Assembly (NCBI GenBank): GCA_030831885.1
Contig: JAURKF010000274.1
Span: forward strand, 1 to 6,359
Direction: 5' to 3'
Source of the DNA: Flavobacteriales bacterium
GTDB lineage: Bacteria > Bacteroidota > Bacteroidia > Flavobacteriales > UA16
DNA length: 6,359 bases
How positions within the stretch are numbered: the first letter of the stretch is position 1; each line of letters starts with the position of its first letter. Below, piece by piece: positions 1 to 5,366 of the stretch. Under the pieces are notes generated by a model. That model had not been told where the DNA came from, did not search any database, and saw nothing but the letters and a program-made list of their open reading frames with translations. A program made the position numbers and the translations under genes.

Positions 1-6
1 AACCCT

Positions 7-1317
7 ATGAATTCAGAGATCGTAGTTGGCTTAGACATCGGTACTACCAAGATTGCTTGTTTGGTGGGCCGCAAAATGGAAAACAACAAAATCGAAATCC
101 TCGGCATCGGCAAGAGCGAGAGTATTGGTGTAACGCGCGGCGTTGTTACCAATATAGATCGCACCGTTCAAAGCATTCGCGCTGCAGTCGAAGAAGCAGA
201 GCGCGAGAGTGGTGTGAATATACGATTGGTGAACGTAGGCATCGCCGGACAACATATCAAGAGTTTACAACACCGCGGTATGCGCACCCGCCGCAATCAG
301 GAAGAGGAAATTTCAAAAGCCGATATCGATGCACTTATTGATGATATGCACAAGTTGGTAATGCTTCCCGGTGAAGAAATTATTCATGTGCTTCCACAGG
401 AATTCACTGTGGACAGTGAAACAGGAATCAAAGAACCGATAGGTATGTGCGGCGCTCGTCTGGAAGCGAATTTTCATATTATCACGGGCCAGATAACTGC
501 CATACGAAACATCTACAAGTGTGTTACCAAGGCAGGTCTCAACGTGGAAGGAATTATGCTCGAGCCACTGGGTAGTGCTGCTGCTGTATTGAGTGAGGAA
601 GAAAAGGAGGCGGGTGTTGTGCTCGTTGATATTGGTGGTGGTACCACAGATGTGGCCATTTTCCAGGATGGCATTATTCGTCACACCGCGGTAATTCCTT
701 TTGGTGGCGATATCATCACAGAGGATATTAAGAAGGGCTGCACTATCATGCGCAATCATGCCGAGTCGCTCAAGGTGAAATTTGGTAGCGCACTGGCAAC
801 TGAAAACAAGGATAATGAAATTGTGTGCATCCCCGGTTTGAAGGGCCGTGATCCGAAAGAGATTTCATTGCGTAATCTTTCCCATATCATTCAATCCCGA
901 ATGGAGGAAATTATTGAGTATGTGTACTATGAAATTCGTAACAGCGGATATGAAAAGCAGCTCATTGGCGGTATTGTGCTCACTGGCGGTGGTTCACAGT
1001 TGAAGCACATGAAGCAATTGGTTGAGTACATTACCGGTATGGACTGTCGTATCGGTTACCCCAATGAACATGTAGTGAAAGCGAAGAATGACAATTTGCT
1101 GATACCGGCCATGAGCACGGGTGTAGGACTTGTAATTCAAGGTCTTGAAAAGTTCACTGCTGTATCTGGTGTATCCAACCAGGAGAATGTTGTTCAGACG
1201 GCAACTGCCGGCGAGAAGAAGGGTAAATCTACTCTTGCCGATAAAGAACGCGAGAAGAAGGATACTGCAGGATTTCTTAGTCGCATCAAGGAATTCTTCG
1301 ATGCGGAAGAGGAATAA
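7..1317 (+). CDS. ftsA: Cell division protein FtsA
   Basis: FtsA is the actin-like ATP-binding protein that tethers FtsZ filaments to the inner face of the cytoplasmic membrane and recruits later divisome proteins. The 436-residue product shows the actin/Hsp70 nucleotide-fold motifs in order. The phosphate-1 loop is VGLDIGTTK (D10 to K15), the phosphate-2 loop is VDIGGGTTD (around D208), and the adenosine-binding loop is LTGGGSQ (G327-G329). The FtsA-specific 1C subdomain should lie at about residues 85-165. The C-terminus has a charged, low-complexity linker (about 390-420) followed by GFLSRIKEFFD, the expected amphipathic membrane-targeting helix. The ATG at 7 places the first motif at the usual distance from the N-terminus, so the gene appears complete. 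Only six bases precede it, so its own promoter and upstream neighbour (ftsQ in typical dcw clusters) cannot be seen. FtsZ, the usual next gene, is missing; a terminator follows instead. Identification is firm. Confidence 0.97.
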   Translation: MNSEIVVGLDIGTTKIACLVGRKMENNKIEILGIGKSESIGVTRGVVTNIDRTVQSIRAAVEEAERESGVNIRLVNVGIAGQHIKSLQHRGMRTRRNQEEEISKADIDALIDDMHKLVMLPGEEIIHVLPQEFTVDSETGIKEPIGMCGARLEANFHIITGQITAIRNIYKCVTKAGLNVEGIMLEPLGSAAAVLSEEEKEAGVVLVDIGGGTTDVAIFQDGIIRHTAVIPFGGDIITEDIKKGCTIMRNHAESLKVKFGSALATENKDNEIVCIPGLKGRDPKEISLRNLSHIIQSRMEEIIEYVYYEIRNSGYEKQLIGGIVLTGGGSQLKHMKQLVEYITGMDCRIGYPNEHVVKAKNDNLLIPAMSTGVGLVIQGLEKFTAVSGVSNQENVVQTATAGEKKGKSTLADKEREKKDTAGFLSRIKEFFDAEEE

Positions 1318-1335
1318 TAACTAACAAAAGAGCCC

Positions 1336-1386
1336 AATGGCGGTGCATTTCAATGGTTCATTGTGGTGCATCGCCATTTGTTTTTT
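1336..1386 (+). terminator. Intrinsic terminator after ftsA
   Basis: Bases 1336-1347 pair with 1367-1378 in a 12-bp stem, with one G-U pair (1343/1371). Inside it, 1351-1355 (CAATG) pairs with 1359-1363 (CATTG) around a 3-base loop. The two stems are joined by two possible U-G wobbles and one mismatch, so the whole forms one long hairpin of about 17 Watson-Crick or near pairs. The T-rich tract TTTGTTTTTT (1377-1386) overlaps the base of the stem and continues past it, as in Rho-independent terminators. It lies 18 bases after the ftsA stop and ends 21 bases before the dedA start. The stem's lack of a second T tract on the minus strand (only TTT at 1348-1350) supports plus-strand action. Confidence 0.85.
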
Positions 1387-1407
1387 AACTCAATAAGAAA
1401 AAAGACT

Positions 1408-2049
1408 ATGTCGTCATTAATTGATTTTGTGCTTCATATCGATGAGCACCTGATGGCTATGGTAGCCAACTACGGAACATTAATTTATGCCATACTGTTT
1501 CTGATAGTATTTGTGGAAACAGGATTAATCGTTATGCCTTTACTTCCCGGTGATTCATTGCTGTTTGCAGCCGGCGCAATTGCGGCAGCAAATGGCAACG
1601 AAGGACTCAATATTTGGGTGCTGATGCCACTTCTAATTTTAGCAGCGTTGTGCGGCGATAACGTCAATTATTTCGTGGGGAAATTCTTCAGTGAACAAAT
1701 CAAAAAGCGCGAACGTATTTTGTTTTTCAAACGTGATTACATCACGCAAACTGAGGCTTTTTATGAGAAGTATGGAAGACAGGCCATCATCATGGCACGC
1801 TTTGTTCCCATTGTTCGCACCATCGCTCCGTTCGTAGCAGGAGCAGGCAATATGCCATACAGGAGATACATAACGGTGTGTATTTTGGGTGCTCTTTTGT
1901 GGGTGATAGGTATTTCAATGCTCGGTTATACCTGCGGCGGATTTGAAATTGTTAAGACGAATTTCGAACTGGTGGTTTTCGGAATCATTGGAATTTCTGT
2001 TTTACCCATTATCATTGGTGTAATTAAAGCCAGATTGAAGAAGTCATAA
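1408..2049 (+). CDS. DedA family membrane protein (possible undecaprenyl-phosphate translocase)
   Basis: This 213-residue protein belongs to the DedA (SNARE-associated/VTT domain) family of integral inner-membrane proteins. Some family members (B. subtilis UptA, E. coli YqjA/YghB relatives) are implicated in returning undecaprenyl phosphate across the membrane or in membrane and proton homeostasis. The conserved residues are all visible: E37 and D49 in VETGLIVMPLLPGDSLLF, GD at 83-84, and R131 and R137 in ARFVPIVRT, followed by PFVAGAGNM. These match the acidic pair and arginine pair shown to be essential in E. coli DedA proteins. Hydrophobic segments lie near 24-44, 51-62, 69-91, 140-147 (re-entrant), 154-174 and 186-205, and the C-terminus ends in KARLKKS. 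The start is the ATG at 1408. An in-frame GTG at 1363 lies inside the terminator hairpin and would add 15 residues outside the family's length. An A-rich stretch precedes the ATG instead of a Shine-Dalgarno site. aroE starts three bases after the stop. The family call is firm; the substrate is inferred. Confidence 0.93.
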   Translation: MSSLIDFVLHIDEHLMAMVANYGTLIYAILFLIVFVETGLIVMPLLPGDSLLFAAGAIAAANGNEGLNIWVLMPLLILAALCGDNVNYFVGKFFSEQIKKRERILFFKRDYITQTEAFYEKYGRQAIIMARFVPIVRTIAPFVAGAGNMPYRRYITVCILGALLWVIGISMLGYTCGGFEIVKTNFELVVFGIIGISVLPIIIGVIKARLKKS

Positions 2050-2052
2050 CGC

Positions 2053-2820
2053 ATGCATGCCGATTCAGCGCATATCCGTCGCTTTGGTCTCATCGGTTAT
2101 CCGCTGGTGCATTCATTTTCGAAGGATTATTTTTTGGGTAAGATCAACGAATGTGGCAAAACCGAATGTGTATATGAAAACTTCTCTATGCGCGATATTG
2201 CCGGGTTTCCTGAACTGCTTAATTCACATGCCGATTTACAAGGCCTCAACGTAACCATTCCCCACAAGGAAACGGTTATGGCCTATTTGAACGAGTTGGA
2301 TCCGGTCGCGGCTGAAGTCGGAGCTGTGAATTGCATTCGCATTCAAAGGGGCTTTTCCAGGGGATTCAATACCGATGTGTATGGTTTCGAAATGAGCATA
2401 AAGCCTTTTTTGGAAAATCACTATGAACGTGCACTTATTCTCGGAACCGGCGGCGCTTCCAAAGCAGTAGCCTATGTGCTGCGCAAGTGGGGTGTGCCCT
2501 TTCATTTCGTAAGTCGAACACCAACGAATGAAAATGAGATGAGTTATGAAACGCTGAAGGCAGAAGTAATGCACCACTTCCCGCTTATCATCAATACTAC
2601 TCCGTTGGGCACATATCCCAACATAGATGCATGTCCTTACTTGCCTTATGAAGGTCTTTCAGAAAAGCATTTTTTGTATGATTTAATCTACAATCCGGAG
2701 GAGACCACGTTTTTGCGCCTAGGCCGATTCGCAGGAGCCAAAACGATGAATGGATATGCTATGCTTATCAAGCAAGCCGAGAAGAGTTGGGAAATCTGGA
2801 AAGAACCGTTAAACCTGTAG
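2053..2820 (+). CDS. aroE: Shikimate dehydrogenase (NADP+)
   Basis: AroE reduces 3-dehydroshikimate to shikimate with NADPH, the fourth step of the cytoplasmic shikimate pathway to chorismate and aromatic amino acids. The 255-residue protein has the shikimate-binding SFS motif (S21, S23). It has NVTIPHK with the catalytic lysine K72, AVN at 91-93, and NTD with the catalytic aspartate D108. The Rossmann glycine loop is GTGGASKA (131-138), and SRT at 154-156 contains an arginine in the place used for the NADP 2'-phosphate. NTTPLG lies at 181-186, YDLIYNP at 209-215, and NGYAMLIKQA at 233-242. All key residues are present, so it should be active. The ATG at 2053 gives about eight residues before the first strand, slightly longer than many relatives; no better in-frame start exists close by. 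The stop is followed at once by the next ATG. It sits between membrane and polysaccharide genes, with which it shares no obvious pathway. Confidence 0.96.
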   Translation: MHADSAHIRRFGLIGYPLVHSFSKDYFLGKINECGKTECVYENFSMRDIAGFPELLNSHADLQGLNVTIPHKETVMAYLNELDPVAAEVGAVNCIRIQRGFSRGFNTDVYGFEMSIKPFLENHYERALILGTGGASKAVAYVLRKWGVPFHFVSRTPTNENEMSYETLKAEVMHHFPLIINTTPLGTYPNIDACPYLPYEGLSEKHFLYDLIYNPEETTFLRLGRFAGAKTMNGYAMLIKQAEKSWEIWKEPLNL

Positions 2821-2826
2821 ATGGCA
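2815..2826 (+). other. Zero-gap gene junction aroE/flippase
   Basis: The aroE stop codon TAG (2818-2820) is followed directly by the ATG of the flippase gene (2821-2823), with no base between them. No convincing Shine-Dalgarno sequence is present in the preceding 15 bases. This arrangement suggests that ribosomes finishing aroE restart on the flippase gene, which would tie the two products' amounts together. Coupling itself is inferred. Confidence 0.6.
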
Positions 2827-4095
2827 AACACGAAAGGAAAATCGTTCATGCAAAACGTGATGGTGCTTACCACGGGTACAGCACTTTCTCAACTGATTCC
2901 CTTTCTTGTATTGCCTTTATTGCAAAAGTATTTCTACGGCCCGGAAGATTTTGCGAAGCTTGCGTCCTTTGTGTACTTCAGCGAAATGCTCGGTGTAATT
3001 AGCACGCTGAAATTGGAGTATGCAATTGTGGGAAAGCCTTCCTTGCGCGAATCTCGTGAAGTCGCTATTACAGGTTTTCGCGCTGTGATATTAAGTTCAA
3101 TACTTGCTTTTATTCTTGCTTTCTTGTTTTTTTCATTCGATTGGATCCATGGGTTGCATGATTTGGGATGGGCCATTTTTTTAATGCCGATTGTTGTTTT
3201 TGCTATGGGTTGTGTGCAGCTTACGGCATACTGGTTTAATGCGCGCAAGGAATATGATTTGATTGCCCGCGGTAAGCTTATACAAACGGCTTCGAGCGAA
3301 GGGGTGAAACTTGCTTCCGGTTTTGCAGGGTTCAATTTTGCCGGATTGTTGGTGGGCCGCACAAGCGGGTATGGTATCACAGCATTTTTCCAATACTTGC
3401 GTTACAGAAAGGATGCATCAACCGTCGAGCGTCGCAATTTTTCTAAATGGGATTTGCTCGTTCAACACAAATCATTTGTGATGTACACCACGCCAAGTGT
3501 ATTTGTGGGTGCGTTTATCAACTTTCTGTACATCGAAATGTTTGTGCAAAATTTCGGTGATGCAAGCGCCGGAATGGTAAGTGTTGCCATGACTTATGTG
3601 GGTGCTGGTCTGGGAATGGTGGCAGCATCTATTTCTCAAGTGTATTACGGAACCATTTCTTCAATTCACGGGCGCTCAACCATGCTTGCACTTTATGGAA
3701 AGTTCTTGGGAAGGTTGACTCTTATGTCGGCCGCAATGACAGCGTTGGTGTGGATTCTTCCCGCATCGTGGGTTGTGGGTGTGCTTGGTCCGGAATGGAA
3801 TGATCTGATTGTGTATTGTCGCGTTATCAGCGTATGGCTGGGCGTATGGTTCGTTTCATCTTCCCTGTCGTTTATTTATCTGCGCTTGCAGCGTCAGCGA
3901 TTGATGCTGATTATGGACGCACTGCACGTTGTTATGATTTACCTCGGATTTCATCTAGGTATGCGCTACGATGGAACAGCCCTCTCGGCATTGTGGGGCT
4001 TTACGTTTGCGCAGGTAGCTTTTTATCTTATGGCCATAGGTCTTGCTATTGTTTTCATTCGTACTTCCAAATTGCTTCACGATGAGCGCAGCTAA
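2821..4095 (+). CDS. Wzx/PST-type polysaccharide (lipid-linked oligosaccharide) flippase
   Basis: This is a 424-residue polytopic membrane protein of the polysaccharide biosynthesis/Wzx family in the MOP superfamily. Such proteins flip undecaprenyl-diphosphate-linked oligosaccharides from the cytoplasmic to the periplasmic face. About 11-12 hydrophobic segments can be drawn: near 12-32, 45-63, 85-105, 116-138, 158-176, 179-193, 222-242, 250-274, 298-320, 330-353, 362-382 and 388-413. The N-terminal helix followed by LPLLQKYFYGPEDFAKLASF (31-50) is typical of this family, in which a short loop with an acidic residue leads into the second helix. YWFNARKEYDLIARGKL near 137-153 is another familiar feature, an aromatic/basic cytoplasmic loop. 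No glycine- or repeat-rich anomaly is seen. An alternative start at M10 is possible but unnecessary. The last 14 bases overlap the next gene. Substrate sugar cannot be told from sequence; the family call is good and the exact sub-branch is uncertain. Confidence 0.88.
   Translation: MANTKGKSFMQNVMVLTTGTALSQLIPFLVLPLLQKYFYGPEDFAKLASFVYFSEMLGVISTLKLEYAIVGKPSLRESREVAITGFRAVILSSILAFILAFLFFSFDWIHGLHDLGWAIFLMPIVVFAMGCVQLTAYWFNARKEYDLIARGKLIQTASSEGVKLASGFAGFNFAGLLVGRTSGYGITAFFQYLRYRKDASTVERRNFSKWDLLVQHKSFVMYTTPSVFVGAFINFLYIEMFVQNFGDASAGMVSVAMTYVGAGLGMVAASISQVYYGTISSIHGRSTMLALYGKFLGRLTLMSAAMTALVWILPASWVVGVLGPEWNDLIVYCRVISVWLGVWFVSSSLSFIYLRLQRQRLMLIMDALHVVMIYLGFHLGMRYDGTALSALWGFTFAQVAFYLMAIGLAIVFIRTSKLLHDERS
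4082..4095 (+). other. 14-base overlap of flippase and O-antigen ligase-family genes
   Basis: The ATG of the ligase-family gene (4082-4084) lies inside the last codons of the flippase gene, whose TAA stop is at 4093-4095, in a different frame. No Shine-Dalgarno sequence precedes the ATG (the upstream bases read AATTGCTTCACG), so initiation probably depends on ribosomes translating the flippase. Membership of both genes in one transcript follows directly; coupling is inferred. Confidence 0.65.
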
Positions 4096-5359
4096 TGGAT
4101 TCTCGATATTAAAAATCACACGCAATGAACAATTGCTGAATTGGCTCGCGTGGTTGTTACCGCTTTCGCTTGCCGGCGGGAGTGATTTGCTGGCGTTCGA
4201 ATGGCTGGGCGCTTCGTGGTATGCATTCCGTTGTATCGTTGTTGTAGGAGCTTTACTAGCTGCAGCTGATTGTTTGTTCGTTAGACGCGCTCTTCCCTTC
4301 TGGATGTGGAGTTGGGTGTTTGCGTGTTTCATTTGGATAGGTGGGGCAATACTCAATCGAAGCGAGACAATGGATATTGCGCTTTGGCAGAAAGGAATGT
4401 TCTATCTCGTTTTGGGAATTGCGGCATTGGCTTCTGTCTATCATCTTTCTTCATCAGGAAAAAATGCCACCATGGTTGTGGCATCGGTTGCAGGGCTTGC
4501 AGTGAATGTGGTTGTTGCATGCGTACAACTAGTTTCTTCTATTCGCCCAGATTCAGCATTCGCACGCGAACTCATTGCATATTCATCAGAACATGTAGTT
4601 CGGTTTGCACCATCCGGATTGTTCGGTAATCCGAATCATTTCGCGATGTATTTGTGTACTCAACTATTTCTCATCTATTCATTTCGTAGCTGTGTTGGGT
4701 ACACCGTGCGCATGGTGATGTATGCGCTTTCCGGTGTATTGATTCTACTCACACACTCGAAGGTTGCTGAAGTAGCTGCAATCATGTTGTTGGTCTTGAT
4801 GGTTGTCGAGAACAGAAATTGGCTGGCGATTCAATGGGCACGATCAGCTAAAGTTGTGTTCATTATAGTAGCATTTGCAATTGCTGTCTTTGTAAGTCAT
4901 TCATGGGTGAATACGCGCAACCTTGCGTTGGAAGTGGAACGAAGCAATAATACCTTGAAATATGTGAAAGCATCAAGTGAAGGAAGTCGAATGGAGCTTT
5001 TGAAATGTGGTACTGATATGCTTCGTGAAAGTAATTATATGGGTGTGGGTATCGGACAATTTGCGCAAGTTGTGCATGCAAGAGGTTGTGATGAACGCAC
5101 AGGTGGTATTGTTAATTCGCATTGTGGTTATATAGAAGTTGCTGCTGAGTCAGGCTTGCTTGTTTGCGTAACTTGGTTAATTGCTATTGTCGCATTTCTT
5201 TGGGATAGTATTAGAAATCCTTGGGCCCTTCAGTGCTTCGTATGGGTAGCTTTCTTGAGTGTGCTTCAATTCGCTAATAGCACATTTGTTTCCACCCCGG
5301 TTGCTTGGTTTCTGTTGGCCTGGCCGTTGATGAATTACTTTCACCGTGAAAACTCGTAA
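4082..5359 (+). CDS. O-antigen ligase / polymerase family membrane protein (WaaL or Wzy type)
   Basis: This is a 425-residue multi-pass membrane protein of the O-antigen ligase family (Wzy_C/WaaL). Members either polymerise undecaprenyl-linked repeat units or transfer the finished glycan to lipid A or a protein in the periplasm. About 11-12 hydrophobic segments are visible. FGNPNHFAMYL (G182, N183, N185) matches the conserved GNPN-type motif in the middle of the family. A large periplasmic loop from about 275 to 355 holds SEGSRME with R303, MGVGIGQF, and NSHCGYIEVAAESGL with H347. The arginine and histidine are the residues expected to be functional in WaaL; the residue after the histidine is C rather than the more usual N. 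THSKVAEVAA replaces the common SR-type motif with SK. The start is the ATG at 4082; a TTG at 4043 would extend it far into the flippase gene. Sequence alone does not separate ligase from polymerase. A glycosyltransferase gene follows after seven bases. Confidence 0.85.
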   Translation: MSAANGFSILKITRNEQLLNWLAWLLPLSLAGGSDLLAFEWLGASWYAFRCIVVVGALLAAADCLFVRRALPFWMWSWVFACFIWIGGAILNRSETMDIALWQKGMFYLVLGIAALASVYHLSSSGKNATMVVASVAGLAVNVVVACVQLVSSIRPDSAFARELIAYSSEHVVRFAPSGLFGNPNHFAMYLCTQLFLIYSFRSCVGYTVRMVMYALSGVLILLTHSKVAEVAAIMLLVLMVVENRNWLAIQWARSAKVVFIIVAFAIAVFVSHSWVNTRNLALEVERSNNTLKYVKASSEGSRMELLKCGTDMLRESNYMGVGIGQFAQVVHARGCDERTGGIVNSHCGYIEVAAESGLLVCVTWLIAIVAFLWDSIRNPWALQCFVWVAFLSVLQFANSTFVSTPVAWFLLAWPLMNYFHRENS

Positions 5360-5366
5360 TTCACGC

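Noticed and set aside
313..759. 148-codon open frame antisense to ftsA
   Set aside because: It is fully covered by a firmly identified gene, and its translation shows no recognisable domain, so it is a frame shadow.
1363..1407. In-frame GTG extending the DedA protein by 15 residues
   Set aside because: It lies inside the terminator hairpin, adds residues without family support, and the ATG at 1408 has an A-rich leader and fits the normal length.
1422..1429. TGATTTTG, a one-mismatch match to the Bacteroidota -7 element
   Set aside because: It lies within the dedA coding region and has no TTTG element at the right distance upstream, so it cannot serve the annotated start.
2051..2060. Perfect palindrome GCATGCATGC over the aroE start
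   Set aside because: At ten bases, containing the start codon and lacking a second copy of equal length, it is likely chance; a shorter GCATGC also occurs at the glycosyltransferase start.
2934..3380. 148-codon open frame antisense to the flippase gene
   Set aside because: Its composition is rich in Ser, Lys and Asn as expected from the reverse of a membrane-protein gene; no motif was recognised.
4043..4081. In-frame TTG start for the ligase-family protein
   Set aside because: It would extend the overlap with the flippase gene to 53 bases; the ATG at 4082 is a better start and gives a normal N-terminus.
3955..4356. 133-codon antisense open frame spanning the flippase/ligase overlap
   Set aside because: It crosses two well-supported genes and has no recognisable motif.
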